Shown here: piece after piece, positions 1 through 13,380 of the stretch
How positions within the stretch are numbered: position 1 is the first letter of the stretch
How the letters are laid out: the number at the start of each line of letters is the position of its first letter
Source: Drosophila persimilis
Lineage: Eukaryota; Arthropoda; Insecta; Diptera; Drosophilidae
Direction: 5' to 3'
DNA: 64,000 nt
Assembly: GCF_003286085.1 (NCBI RefSeq)
Contig: NW_020825294.1
Span: 6,572,001 to 6,636,000, forward strand
Notes under the pieces: generated by a model
What the model was told of the DNA's origin: nothing
What the model saw: only the letters and a program-made list of their open reading frames with translations
The model's database searches: none
Made by a program: the position numbers and the translations under genes

Positions 1-575
1 AATGCACAAAAATTTTCAAATAATTTTTAAATAATTCCAAAAAATTATACAAAATTTGAAATATAGTTCCAAAAATTTCCAAGTAATTTAAAAACAAATT
101 GCAAAAAATTCCAGATATTTACAAATATTTACAAATAATTTCAAATAACTTCAAATAGTTCCAGAAAATTCGGAATAATTCAAAATAATTCCAAATATTT
201 TAAATAACTGCAAATTATTCTAAATAGTTGAAAATAATTCCAGATAGTATAAAATAATTCAAATTTATTAAAAATAATGCCAAATAACCCAAATAATTTT
301 AAATAGTTCCCAATAATTTCCAATAATGTCAAATAATTCCAAATATTTCTAAATAATACCAATTTATTTCAAATAATTTAAATTAATTTCAAATAATTTC
401 AAATAATTCCAAATATTTCTAAATAATACCAATTAATTCCAATTAATTTCAAATAATCCCAAATATTTCCAAACAATTCCAATATTTTTCCAAATTAATC
501 TAATAGCTCCAATTAATTCCAATTAAATCCAAATAGTTTGAAATAATTCCTAAAAATCTCCTATTAAATTAAATA
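1..575. repeat. A/T-rich degenerate minisatellite
   Basis: The stretch is built from imperfect 11-12 bp units close to AAATAATTYCA, with variants such as AAATATTTCCA. They run head to tail from the left edge of the window to about 560, where ordinary sequence begins. The array may continue outside the window. Open frames inside it translate to I/F/L/N/Y-rich peptides and are a product of base composition, not genes. Confidence 0.85.
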
Positions 576-2787
576 TAACGAATGGAACGGATATTTACAG
601 GTAAAAAGGTATCCTGTTGAAGCACAGGCTTATCCCGTCTCTCTATCGAGCTTAAAAGATATAGTTTCATCAAAGATAAAGCCAAAGTATCTTCGAAGGC
701 TAAATATACTCGTATCTTTGGGCAAACCTAGGGAGGAGACAGCAAAGCAATTAAATACAGGAAAAACGGCTATAGATCCCCAGATCCAGATGCAAGAGTG
801 CCCATGGGAGTCTGGGTTAATTTTTGTTTAAAATTTTTGTTAAAATTAATTTTTAGAGCCCTCCTTTTAGTGCATTTCCCACAAGAAAAATCTGAGTAAA
901 GACAAGGGCGGCATACAGTTTAATTATTTAAAGATCTTTTACCCTATCAATCCCCTACCATACGGTTTTATATATGTATTATATATCTACATTTTCTGGG
1001 TATTTCTTAGTCAATCACTGGCGGCTCTGAGGTGCTTTTCGTTCGTTTTTCTGCTTCTATATTTTATCAAGCACTGCATAAAAAGCTGAAGCTGTCAAAG
1101 AGGCGAGCCCAAGGCTGGGGCAGGGGGCAGGGGCACGGGCAGGGGGCAGGGGCAGGGTGAGGTGAGGTTAAAATGCGCGTCGTTGCCACGACGATAAAAA
1201 TCCTTTTGATTAGAGCGAGGGAGAGAGAGACGGAGAGAGAGAGAGAGAGAGCGGGAGCCCAACTTGAGAAATTAAATTGTGCTCACCTGGCAGCTTGGCC
1301 TCTTTACCACCCCCCCCTTTGGAGGCACGCCCTCCTCACCCCCTCCCCTCCTGTTGCACTTCTGCTGCGTCTGGGCTTTTGGCTTCGGCTTCGGCTGCTG
1401 ATAAATTTCCTTATTTCATGCTTCGTTTTTTAATTTATTTTTTGTACTTTCCCCTCACTCCCTCACCCCCTCCACCCCCTTTACCCACGACTTATTCTTT
1501 TTACCGCTCGCGGCATTTCCGTCGAGCCAGACGCAGTGCCAGGATGCCAGGAACACACTCAACCAGGAAGCGAGGGGGGGGGGCGGATGGGGGGGGCTCT
1601 GGAGTTGTGTACTCTTGTAATTACAGTTATGTCTCTGGGGTAATAGAGTGACGGGCGGGGGGCGGCGGGAGGCGGTGGAAAGTGCGTGGAAAGGCAGGGA
1701 TTTCCCTCTGATCTGAATTCTGCCTCGCAAATGAGTAAAAACATTTCTCAACATTATTTTATTTTTGATTTTCATTTATTTGAATAACCCACAAACAGGA
1801 CACGATTTTAGGCCACAGGATAACTGCCTGAATGCCACAGAATGCCTTTCTTTTGGGTTTGATATTATCTATGGAGTATTCCACTTTCCCCCTCTGTCTT
1901 TCTCGAGAATTCTCCCATTTATTGGCCCAAAGGTGTCCAAGGCCTTTGCCTTTCGATTTGTGGCCATAATTTGTTGGCCTTAAAGCAGATTGCAGGGCCT
2001 GCAAGACGTGGCATTCTGTTTTTGGTATATCTATGGTTTATATTTTTTTAAATTCGTGCCCGTTTAAGGGGGAGCGGGGGCGGTGGGGAGTGGAGACGAG
2101 CCGTGATTGCAACAGATTCTGTTTTGGGGCAACGTCTGGGATTTGCTCAGGATTTGCAGGGTCTCATCCTGCCAGAATGTGTCTCTCTGTGTGTGCGGGT
2201 GAGTCCTTATCGGGCTTAGCGATTGTCGTTGCTGCTGTCGGCTGTCTGCCACACACACACACACACAGACATATCTTGCCTGCTGCACAACCGGTGATAT
2301 GCTCTTTGATAATGACAACCGGGGATTTCTTTACCCAGCTTTTATTCTCTCTTTGATTTGGTGGCTGAACGCTGCAAGGATTCCATGGGGGGTTTTCCCC
2401 CTGCAGTCCACGGGGAGTTCTCTCCCTCTCTCTCTCTCGCTCTCTCAATTATTCAGATTGATATATAATCGTTTCAATTGTATAAGGAAAATCTGTGTCT
2501 ATTTATTAGAGGGAATCGGGTATTCTGTGGGCCATTAAGGCGGCACTCGGACCATGGCCATTAATTATAAGGCTATTAATTTACCTATATTCTTGGTTAT
2601 TGATTTGGAATGGGTTTTGCGTTTTCATTTGGTTCAATTTAAGGCCACTAAATGGTTACCACAAAGGCTTAAATAATTAACAATATTTGAAGGCAACAGA
2701 AACTCAGAAAATTAATAGATATTAAACTTTATTCTCATTTATTATGTATATATTAATATTTACAGTGCCGGAGCCGTTTTAAGACTT
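576..2787. other. Non-coding interval with microsatellites
   Basis: No convincing gene is visible. The interval holds a G-rich GGGGCAG array near 1115-1160, a GA-rich run near 1216-1252, C- and G-rich patches near 1310-1660, a CA run near 2250-2268 and a CT run near 2420-2448. Several overlapping short frames read through these simple repeats on both strands and have no recognisable domains. Confidence 0.6.
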
Positions 2788-3180
2788 TTTCATAAGAAAA
2801 ATAATTTTAAACGTTAGATCAATAAATTTTCTATGGGATATGCTAATTTTTATAAACGTGAATTTTATTTTAATATTTTTAAATTTTTTTAAATAAATAT
2901 GAAAATAATTTTATGAAATTAAATTTTCATAAGAAAAATAATTTTAAACGTTAGATCAATGAATTTTCTATGGAAGAGGCTTATTTTTATAAGCCTGAAT
3001 TTTATTTAAATATTTTTTAAAATTTTTTAAATAAATATGATACAATTTTAATAAAAATAAATTTTCATAAGAAAAATAATTTTAAACGTTAGATTAATGA
3101 ATTTTCTATGAGATAGTTCAATTTTTATAAGCCTGAATTTATTTTAATATTTTAAAAAAATTGTTTAAAATTTAGAAACT
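2788..3180. repeat. Three-copy ~138-bp AT-rich tandem repeat
   Basis: The block CATAAGAAAAATAATTTTAA recurs at about 2791, 2928 and 3066, giving units of 137-138 bp. Each unit continues with a conserved ACGTTAGAT segment, a GAATTTTCTATG-like segment and an ATTTTTATAAGCCTGAATTT-like segment. The third copy decays after about 3150. No open reading frame is conserved. The regular spacing and high identity point to a recent local tandem duplication. Confidence 0.85.
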
Positions 3181-4749
3181 ATTTGCAGATTTAAATATTT
3201 GTTTTCTAAGCCATTTTGTTTGCTTGTGGGTTTTCCTTGGAGCCCCGGGGCGGAATCTCTTAATTTCTGAAGCACAGTTCAATGGCCTGGCCTAAGAATG
3301 GTCCTGCCACAATTTTCCTACACCCACATGTGCCACATAATGCCATATAAATGCCTGCCTGTTGTTTACTGATTAACAGAGTTAATTTCAAAGCGAAAAA
3401 CTACAAAAACACAAAGGAAAATGTTTGATCTGAAAACATACCTCCCGCCCCCCCACACCCCTTAATTGTGGGCCACTTTTCGTCCTGACTTGACAATATT
3501 CAAGGCCAACAGTTTTCCTGGTAATATTATTTCAATGCCCTGCCAGAGGGTAAGCTTATTTTGGCCACATCTTTGGGTAGGTCTCAAAAGGTGGAAGAAA
3601 TATTCTACCTCTCCTTTTTTTAAATTTTTCATTATTTTTATTTTTGTAATATTTTTTTTTTTTTAGAGAAAAAAGCAGGGCTGTTGCTGCGGCTGCGGCT
3701 GTCGCTCAGTTGAGTGGCTCGCCCTGGGGCTAGATGTTGTCGTGGGGCCCGACATCGCGATGGTTGTTGGGCTGCCCGCTTTTCCCCCGCTTTTCCCCGC
3801 TTTTCCCCACTTTTTCCCGCTCATCGTTAGCCACCTTGGTGTCCAATATGCCAAGGCACCCAGGGCTCTACCCAACTTTTGCTCTTTTTTTTGTGCTTTT
3901 TTTTATTATTATGACAGCGAAAACAACAGGAGCAAGAGTGAAAAAAAAGCAACAAAAAAAGGGAGAAAATTTAATAATGCCATCAACAATAAATCTATTT
4001 GCTGTTATTGTTCCTAGACAAGAGCCAAACATCTGGCTGGGAGGGGGTTGTCCTGGGGGGGAGGGGGGGTCCTGGGATCCGTCGTTTAATGGGTTTTCGG
4101 CCGAGGGTTTCCGCTCTTTCGGGGCTTAAATAAATCTGTGGCTATTTTCATTTTTACCTACTTTTTTAATTGCATTTTGATGACGTCTTAATTTTTATTT
4201 CGGCTGCCGCTGCTGGACCCCAAATCCAATTTTCCCTGCTTCTCCCCCCCCCCCCCTCGGCTCTCTGTGTTCCGTTTGGAGTTCCATTTTTATGCGCTTA
4301 ATCTGCTGTTGCCATTTTTCAAGGTTTCCCCTCTTGCCTCCCCCTCCCCCCGGCCACACCCCTTTCCGCCACTGTTCCCTTGTTTTTCCATCTCTATCTC
4401 TGTCTCTCTCTCTGTCTGTCTCTCTCTGACACTGGCAGTACATTAAAACTCTGTGGCCGTTACAATTTCATTCTTTTTTCCCGCACCCTCCCCCCCCCCC
4501 CCCCCCCCCCGGCACCGCCCGTTTTGGCCACCGTTTTGGCTGTATTGTTTTTGTTTGCGGCAATTTTTGGCATTTGCTGCGGGCAGTAAGCAACCAAACA
4601 ACGACTAAAGTCACTCGCAACATTGTTCTCGTCCTGCCTTTAGTGCTCTGGCGGTCGTTGGTGGTGGTGCGATGGTGGCGATGCCCTATGGAGAGGGTAT
4701 TACGACCTTTATATAAAGGAGAAGCAAGCACATCGAAAAAAGCGAGGAG
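3181..4749. other. Non-coding interval, C/G-rich tracts
   Basis: No gene is recognised. There is a T-rich stretch near 3610-3665, a TTTTCCCCGC repeat near 3780-3822, CT repeats near 4390-4430 and an uninterrupted run of 21 C at 4490-4510. Short frames here are proline/glycine-rich readings of those tracts. Confidence 0.6.
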
Positions 4750-5160
4750 AAGAATAATATTAAAAAATAAATAATAAATAATAAGTACAATAAATAATAA
4801 ATAAATACAAATAAATAATAAAAAAATTAATAAATAAATAATAACAAAATAAGTACTCTAAAAAAAAATTTTAAAAATATAATAAATAATAACACAAAAA
4901 AATACTTAAGATTAATAAAAAAAAAAAAAAAATAATAAAAAATATCAATAAATAAAAAATAAATAATACAACGAAAAGAAATAAATAAACAATACAACAA
5001 AATAAAAGAAAATAAATAAATTGTAAAACGAAAATAAATATATAATACAAGAGAAATAAATAAATAACAAACAAAAAAAAATAATAAAAATAAATAAAAA
5101 GAAATCTAAATAATAATAAAATTAAATATAAATAAATAAATGATCTGGAACAATAAAGCT
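4750..5160. repeat. AT-rich low-complexity block (TAA/TAAA)
   Basis: The sequence consists almost only of AATAA/AAATA units, with isolated C and G. It resembles at least six other blocks in this window (10.7, 12.7, 16.1, 32.5, 36.6 and 29 kb). Any frame through it encodes a repetitive I/F/Y/L peptide. It is best treated as a decayed microsatellite. Confidence 0.85.
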
Positions 5161-6329
5161 AAGCAAATAAAGTTTTTGTAAGGTTTATAATTCAATAAAC
5201 CTTTCTTTTTGGAATATAAATAAACACACCTCTGTTGATCCCGTTCAAAATCCACCAGAAAAAACCTTTTACATAAATCAGTTAATAATTTGTACAGATG
5301 TCACAGAATAAAACGGTACTAAAAAACCCCTAATAAATGGAAAAGATTTAAATAAATTCCCCTTTCAAGTGTGCATTCCAGAACTCAGCCGAAACCCTGG
5401 AAACTGGCACTCCTAGGGTATCAAAGGCTGCGGCGAGCTTTGTCCAAATTTCGTGTTTTTTCTGTGGTTGTTGTTGTTTTAATGTCGCGTGATAAGCGAT
5501 TTATGGCGAAGCTCTCTTGAATTGGTACTTCAGTTTTTGGCAGTGCGCTTGACTGACGGCCCTCGTATGGCGGGGGAGTAGGGGAGCAGGGGAAAGCAGT
5601 GGAAAGAGTACAGGAAGAAGGCATAAAGATTGGGGGAGAGAGTACAGGAAGAAGGCACAAGGAGTGGGGGGAGGGGGTACAGGAAGAGCTGGAGCTGGAA
5701 CTGGAGCTGGGGACAGACTTAATTCTATTTAATGGCATGCCATGGTTATAAACTGTAAATGGTTTAATTGTTAGGCACCAGGCAACAACAGCAACAAAAG
5801 TATTGCCAATAAAATGTGACTTTTACTCATTTCTTCCATCAGTAAAGAAAAAAAAAATACAGAAACAAAGAAAGAGAAACATGAATAAAGATAGATAAAG
5901 TTTAAGGTTTTTCCGATGTAGAGGCAGGAGTTACCGACTGGCACCTTCAGCGGCGTCTTTCAATGGAAAGCTCCTCGAGCGACATGCAATCCAATGGACG
6001 GGGGGAGGGAGGGGGAGGCAAGGTGGAGAATATGGATTATTTTTGGTGATAAATTGGTAAGAGTTGATCGCGTTTTTTTTTTATTACGGAAATAATGAAC
6101 TTACATATATTTAACAATATTCATTTAAAGCGATGCTTTAATCGATTAATACAGGAACAAAATCATTGCATTTAAGTTAAAACTTGTATTTTTATTTTAA
6201 TTCGATTTTTTGGGGGATTTTCCAGCCCTATAATAGCCAGCGAAGCAGCGTTATGTGCACGGCCCCCTGTACCAAATCATTGCTTTACCGCATATGTATG
6301 CACATATATACACACCTATGTACATAAAT
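5161..6329. other. Non-coding interval with short GA-rich duplication
   Basis: No gene is supported. Around 5595-5690 the phrase GAGTACAGGAAGAAGGCA occurs as adjacent imperfect copies within a purine-rich stretch. A TTTTTTTT run sits at about 6073. The segment 6100-6330 leads into the GAGCG-rich island and contains TACATA-type alternating sequence. Confidence 0.5.
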
Positions 6330-6960
6330 ATGCATGCTTTTGCGCAGCAGCAGCGGCAGTTCTTTCGCCTCTTTAGCCCAACCCTCTTCGTTCCAGCAGC
6401 TCTATCGCGCTCTATTTATAGATCTGCTCTCGGCTTAGCTGCAGCACGGGCCTGCTCTAGCGCTCTTCTTCAACCGCTCTAATGCGTTCTCTCACTTTTT
6501 CCGCTAGCTGCAGCTATACAAGCTCTCTAGCGGGCGCTTTGACGTCATGCTTAATGAGACAGAAGAACGAAGAGAAGAACCGAGAGTTCAGTTGCTCTGG
6601 CACTCACTCTTTTTCGTTCTCTAATTTTACTCGTTTCTGCGTTGGCCCTCGCTTAGACTTGAGCTGATCTAGCCAGCAGAACGAAGAGTAGACCCGCTCT
6701 GGCGCTCACACTTTTTCGTACTCTAACTTTACTCGTTTCTGCGTTGGCCCTCGCTTTGACTTGAGCTGATCTTGCCAGAAGAACGAAGAGAAGACCAGCT
6801 CTGGCGCTCACTCTATTTCGTTCTCTAACTTTACTCGTTTCTGCGTTGGCCCTCGCTTGGACTTGAGCTGATCTAGCCAGCAGAAACGCATGTTTCACCC
6901 ACACACATACGCTTCCGCTTTCGTCTGCCATACGCCTACGCATCGCTCTTAAAACCGGTC
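6330..6960. repeat. GAGCG-rich island with 102-bp triple tandem repeat
   Basis: The core of the island is a 102-bp unit present three times, with TCGTTTCTGCGTTGGCCCTC at 6631, 6733 and 6835. The flanking sequence is rich in GCTCT/AGAGCG words. Upstream is TACATA/TATGTATGCACATA sequence followed by CAGCAGCAGCGGC. A second island at 62.7-63.25 kb has the same order of parts. One minus-strand frame stays open through the units and would encode an Ala/Arg-rich repeat peptide, but nothing else supports coding. It could be part of a dispersed element or a GAGA-type regulatory region. Confidence 0.75.
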
Positions 6961-9900
6961 GACTTTATATTATTTAAATCAAAGCCTGTAATGTTTTGGC
7001 AGCTTCATGCAACTGTGAAATTGATTCTTTTCTTAAAGTTAAGGAAAAGCAAAGGAGTTCATGGCCCATACCAGATGTTTAACGGATACTCAGCCAGGCC
7101 CTTAAGCACGCCGTGAGTGAATGTTTTCTTAAAGGCCTTTCCCCCCCCCCACCAAAGCACCCAGGGCCGCCCGCTACAGGCGTTGTCTTGCACCTTTTCG
7201 TGCACTTAATTAAGTTACCAAAGTATCTTATCGTCGTAAATGCACTCAATGTTGTCAGAGCTCCAGCAAGCCCTCCCCCCCCCACACACACACACACACT
7301 CAACTCCCCTTTTTGTGTGCTTGGCCGAAAATGGAAAACTTTAATGGAGCATCGGAACATTTGAGCCGCTTAAAAAGAAAAAGGAAAAAAGGTAGGAACA
7401 ACAGCAGCAGCAGGAAAATTTCCAGATGATGGCCCTCGGATGTCCAAAAATAAAAAAACAACAACGAATCGAAAACACTCATTCATATTGTATACGCATA
7501 CAAAAACAACAACAAATACAAATAAAAATACGGAGTACGAGTATATGCAATAAATAATTCGAATGCGAATTTTCCTTGAGCCGAGGCAAATCATAAAAAT
7601 TGCCGTCCTTGTCGTCGTCGTCGCCGGCATCATCAGCCGCCGCCTTCTGCCGCCGTGTCCTTGTCCGTGTCCTGGTCCGTGTCCGGTGGCATGTCCGTGT
7701 CCGTGTCCGTGTCCAGTCCGGTGTTTCGTGTTTACTGTTGCCATGGGCTCTGGTCAGACGCTTTATTTTTTGGTGTATAATTAATAGTTTTTCCTGCTTA
7801 CCTGACATTTTCGCTCGACCCCGTTATTGCCGCTGTTATTGTGGCTTTAAGCCGATTCTCAGGCCAATAATGGAATGGAATTTGCCTTTAAGTTGAGACC
7901 AGAACAGACCCCCTCCCCTCCCCTCCCCTCCCCGCACCGCAATGTCTCGACATGAAAGCAAAAGTTTTCTCAAATGTTTCGCAGAACTTGTTGAGACGCT
8001 CCACTTTCAGGAGGAGCCTTCATTGATGAAAGCTTATAATAAGTTTGCCACACCCCCCCCCCCCCCCCCCCCCACTCAGCGCACCCCCCGGCACGGTGTA
8101 GATTACGCCTTAAAGTTGCCAATTAAAAGTTTGAGGCATCTCTGGGTGTTCCGGCCACGCCTTGATTATGTTTTTGCATCGGATTACAATTGATATATCT
8201 TTAATTAAAGAAAGCAACCGAATTTGTCATTGACCCTCGCACAGACACACATGCAGGCCAAAGGGTTGTGTCCTTGCCCCAAAGATTGCCCCAAGGATCC
8301 TGGGGGGGGCGGTCCTGGGGGCCAGTCGCCGGTCGCGTGTGCGGGTTGTTATTGAATTTTTAAGATTTATCGATTTTCATGCGGTGCCTGTACCTGTGCA
8401 GAGCTTTGAACTCCCCCATCGACAGCAGCTGGCCGCATATCGCACCGTGTTATAGACCATGTAAAACACAGACCATAAAAAAAAGGGGAGACGGAGAGTA
8501 ACCAACTGACTAGCGGGGCCATCATAAATTAAGGGCCTTAATAATGATGAATGGAAAGGAATGCGGTGGCCGCTCGGGGTCGGGATTGGGGTCGGGGTCG
8601 GTGGGTGGCACTCACTGCCATCAAGTGCTTTAAAGGCTGAATGATTTGTCGGGCATGCCCATAGGTAGGAGTTTTTGGCCAACCCTGCGTATACGCAATA
8701 TTATAGATTGATTTTTGGGTTTTTTCCCCTGTTTTAATTATTATTTACTATGTTTTAGACTCGATTTTGTCTATGAATTTGAAAGCTTGTAATTACACGT
8801 TAGGCGGAAAAAGAAGAAGAGGTTTTTCGACCAGAAAAAGGCATTTAAAGGGTATTTTCCAAGGGAAATTAAGCTTCAAATACCCAGAAGAAGGATTTGG
8901 AGCTATATTTCTATAAGAAAATACATTTTGACTGCCTTTTAATAAGTGTTTTTGTTGCTAAAATGCTCTTTAACTTTTGTGGAAAAAATAAAACCTTTTT
9001 TCCTACTTTTCGCTTTTAAAAACAATTTTCTAGAGCCAAAAACAGCTAAAATTGAACAAATTTAGGTGTTAATTAATTTTCTAAAATATGTTTAGGCATG
9101 TTTCAAATATCAATTTCAATTTCTTTGGCCTTTCATTGATGCCACATCACACCGATGGCCATATGTGTGGCACTTTGTCATATAATTACCATTCAATTTT
9201 CCGCATTATGAGCCATCAGTCTCGATTAATCAGCTGGCCGCCAGTTGCACTTTCCATTCACCGATTCAGCGATTCACCATTCACAAAAATTTCCATTTTC
9301 CACTCACAATTTTCCCACAGCACCACGGATGCACACTCGCGGGTTTCTGGCGGGTTCTCCGCGTGTTCATTAACACGTATTTGTCAAAGAGACGAACATT
9401 TTTCGTGATGTATGAAGATAATTATGGACGATATTGTCGGACAGATAGATATACCCATTCGACTGAATGCGGAGACAGGAGGCCAGGCCAGGCCAGACCG
9501 AGCCACAGACAGTGGCACGCACATGGGGCACGTTGATGAGGTGTGACAGATGGTAGGCACAAGTGAAAATGAAAGTTTTTTCCCTGTGCATTGCACAATA
9601 TGAATTATTAACCCCGTGAAGGGTATGAAGGGGGAGGCCACCCCCTGGGCCACCCCCTGGGCCCCCCCCGTATCTTTGTATCTCGCACTCGTGCACATTT
9701 CATTGCCGTGCTTTTTGACAAATTGACTAAATATTTGAGCTGGCGTTGGTTTAATGTATGGCAATCGATAAGTCATAAATGTCTCTCTCTCTCTCTCCCA
9801 GACACGCAAAGGGGGTGGCAGGGGGGGGGGACGGCTCGAAGCCCTCACTGGGTTGATTATTATTTAATCTAACGCTGACAGCCTGGGCGTCGAAGGTGGC

Positions 9901-10689
9901 AATGAACTTACCCTCATCTAACCGCGGCCTCAGCACTCAATGAATCAATAGGGCACCCCCCTCCCCCATCCCCCCAATAAGGGGGCCCCGAGACACGTGC
10001 CTAATTATCCATCAGGGCCCAGGGTTTCCCTTTAAGGCAAGATTAAAGCCAAATTGCAAATTGTTTTTCTAATTTTTCCATGTGTAGCGGCTGCTCCCCC
10101 TCTCTGCCCATTTTATAACAATTTGATTTGCATGGAAATGTAATTGTTGTTGCCGTTTCGGGCCCCAAAAAAGAATGTACCAACAATGCATTCGCAATAT
10201 ATTTTCTATTGAATTTTTAATGAGTTCGACAGCAACGGCAGGGCACGGCGGAGGCTGAGGCCCGGCCCAGATCTTGATATTCCTGTGGCCTTGTGTCTCG
10301 GCCTTGTGTCTTGTGGCTCCTCCCTGAAATTTCCCCTTGAATGGGGCCAGAAAGAGATGGCAGAGCGCTTCTAGTGCTGTTTCCCGGAAATCTGTAAAAT
10401 GTCAAAATGGAATGTAAACACATCTGCAAATTTAGATAATTGCGGCAAAATGGATAACAACAAATGGAAAGCCAACAAATTTGACAGTAAAAAAGCGAGG
10501 CGCTAGAAGGGGGAAATTCCATATTTATATATTGTATATGGAATAAATATAGTGGAATAAATAGTGGCTAACATTCAACAAATATCAAACATTCCGCGAA
10601 AACCGCACGTGGAAACCGCAACAAAATCTGAAAAATTCAGTAGCATGGAAAATTATGGGTTTTATGGTTTATGCATTTTTTACAGATCT
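6961..10689. other. Non-coding interval with microsatellites
   Basis: No gene is recognised. Notable contents are a CA run near 7284-7299, a TGTCCG/TGTCCT hexamer array near 7655-7722, a run of 21 C at 8053-8073, a CT run near 9781-9798 and AT-rich sequence near 8700-9090. Frames on both strands through the hexamer array give Arg/Thr- or Pro/Cys-rich peptides that are artefacts of the repeat. Confidence 0.55.
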
Positions 10690-11280
10690 GCAAATGGAAT
10701 AAAGTTAAATAAATGAATAATAAATACTAGTAAAAAATAAAAAACGAAAAATATAAAAAATAAATTATAATAATAAATAAAAATCAAAAATAAATAAATA
10801 ATATTAAATCCATAAATAAATTATTATTTATAAATAAATAAATAATACAAAAATAAATAATAATAAATAAATAATCATCATAAATAAATAAATAATAATT
10901 AATAATAATAAATAAATAATAAAAAAAATAAATCAATAATAATAAATAAATAATATTAATAAAAAATATTCATAATAAATATGTAAATAAATAATAAAAA
11001 AGAAACAAAACTAATAAATTTATAATCAATAAATAAATAGATAATAAATAAGTTAATAAATAAACAATTAATATATGAATACATAATAATATTAAATAAA
11101 TAATAGTTATAATTAATTAAAAAAATAATAAGTAAATAATAAAAAAAGAAATAAATAATTTAATTTAAAATATAAAAATAATAAATATATTTATTTATAT
11201 TTATATTTATTAATAAATAGGTAAATAGTAAATAAATAGCTAATAAATAAATAAATAATATATAAAGTAATGCATTAAAA
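10690..11280. repeat. AT-rich low-complexity block (AATAAATA)
   Basis: About 590 bp made almost entirely of AATAAATA-type units with a few C and G. It has no conserved longer unit and no credible frame. Confidence 0.85.
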
Positions 11281-12659
11281 AAAGCTAGGAACTGCACTTT
11301 CTTTTCAAAACGCCTAAACGTTGAATTTGAAGTCCAACCTGCTCAAAAATGCAGAAGACACGTTTAAGGATACTGCTTAAGGATAATAACAATACCCACG
11401 CAATAGATCAACTATCCATTACAGCTTTATCTGTATTTACCTGTATTTCCTGATAGAAAATCATAAAAAATTGTAAAGCGCACTTTAAAGGAATTTTTTT
11501 TACACAGAAAATTCCAAACAAATATTTTTTAATTGAGAGAATTAAATAAAATCAAAATTATTAATACTATTGATTCTTAAATTATTATTATTATTAGCAT
11601 AATTTTACAAAAACATTTAAAAGCTTTTTTTATTACCCTTTTTGCATTTCTTGATACCTACCGCAGATATCCTTTGGCCTTTAGACCGTTCCCCCTGGCT
11701 GGCTCTCCCACAAATGGTTCAAACAAATAAATACCCATTAAAAGGCCATCAAACATTTATAAAAATATACATGAACGTTTACCTTTCAGAGGGCTTCTGA
11801 TATGCCGCAAATCCATCTAAATCCGTATTTTACAATATTTCAATGGCTACCCCCATGGATGGCTTCCCTGGATTTGGAGTCCCCCCCCTCCTCCAGAAAA
11901 TCTCGGATATTTTTTTTTTCTTTTCCGTTGAACACTTTCCAGGGCCCTCCGCCCTCCGACCGGGCGCTGGAGGTGGCTTTTGTTGCTGTGCCATAAAACA
12001 AATATCGATAAAAAGCAACAGACACAGAAAGATACAAATACAAAATTGTGATTTGCATAATGTGGCTCACACACGCACACCCACACGCACACACACGTGT
12101 AGCCTGGGCCAAGGCTAGGGCTAGGACTAGGCCTCCGCCTCCCCCTCCGCCTCCCCCTCCGCCTCCTCCTCCACCCATCGGCCCACGTAACATACAATAT
12201 AATTTACATTAAATTGCTGATCAATATAAATGTATCTATCTATCTGGGCATTAGCTTAATTTGTATCTGTATTTGTTCTGCATATCTGTCTATCTGTGTA
12301 TCTGTGAATATGTTTTATATACGAGTATATCTGTTTGGGATTAAATTGTTTACCTACGACCAGAATTTCCGAATATTTCGGACTGACCGCCGCCCGCGGG
12401 TGCGAAATAATTTTGCATAATTTCTGGTACTGATTTGCCGGGGTTATTCTGGTTTTTACGCTTTGTGCTCCATAAATTATGCTACAAAATTGACAAAAAA
12501 ATAAGTACACTGAGAAAAACTAAAAATACCGACATAGAGGGGAAAAAATGGATAGATGGAAAATGATGGATCGTGAACAGAAAAGATTCTTGTGATTGAA
12601 ACACAAATAACGCAGAAAAATGGAAGAAGATTATGCTCTTCAGAGGGATATAGAAATCA
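11281..12659. other. Non-coding interval
   Basis: No gene is supported. There is a CA-rich run near 12068-12098, a CTCCGC repeat near 12130-12175 and TATCTG/TATCTA repeats near 12233-12335. The TATCTG hexamer recurs at 18.02 kb and at 20.72 kb downstream of the kek1 stop. Confidence 0.5.
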
Positions 12660-13380
12660 CTTCTTATAGGGAATATTAATTAATAAAATTTAATACAAAT
12701 AATGAAAATAAAATATAACAAATAAATAATAAAATGCAATAAATATATCACAAAATTAAGAAAAAAAAAAATAATAAAAAGAATTAAAATACATAATTAA
12801 TAAAATAAAATATAATAGATAATTAATAAAATAAAATATCATATAAAATATCAAATATCATAAATAATAAAAAATTGAAAAAAATTAAATATTAAAGTAA
12901 TTAATTAAATAAAATATACTAAAAAATTAATAAAATAAATAATTAATAAAATAAAATGTAATACAAAATAAAATAAAAAAAAAAAAAAAAAAATAAAGAA
13001 AACAAAAAATAATAAAAAGATATATAATACATAATTAATAAGTAATAATTAGTAAAATAAAATATAATAAATAATTCATACAAAAATATAATAAATAGTA
13101 AATGAAAACAAATATAATACTATTTTTTTGCATCACTTTTTTTTTTAAATATAAGAAATAATTAATGAAACAAATATAATAAATAATACAAAAAATATAA
13201 AAAAATAAAATAGTATAAAAATCGAATAAAAAAAATACAATAAGCAATTCATGAAATAAAATAAAAATATTAATATAACAATTTTCCTAACTGATAAATA
13301 ATAAATATTAAATAAAAAATAAATAATATATAATAAATAGTTAATAAAATAAAATAAAATAAAATATAAGTATTAACTAT
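12660..13380. repeat. AT-rich low-complexity block (AATAAAATA)
   Basis: About 700 bp of AATAAAATATAAT-type sequence, including a run of about 20 A near 12974-12993. It has no conserved frame and no terminal repeats. Confidence 0.85.

Noticed and set aside
7095..7125. Resemblance to the miR-124 seed region (TTAAGCACGCCGTGA)
   Set aside because: The mature miR-124 sequence differs at several positions including the seed, and no matching hairpin arm was found.
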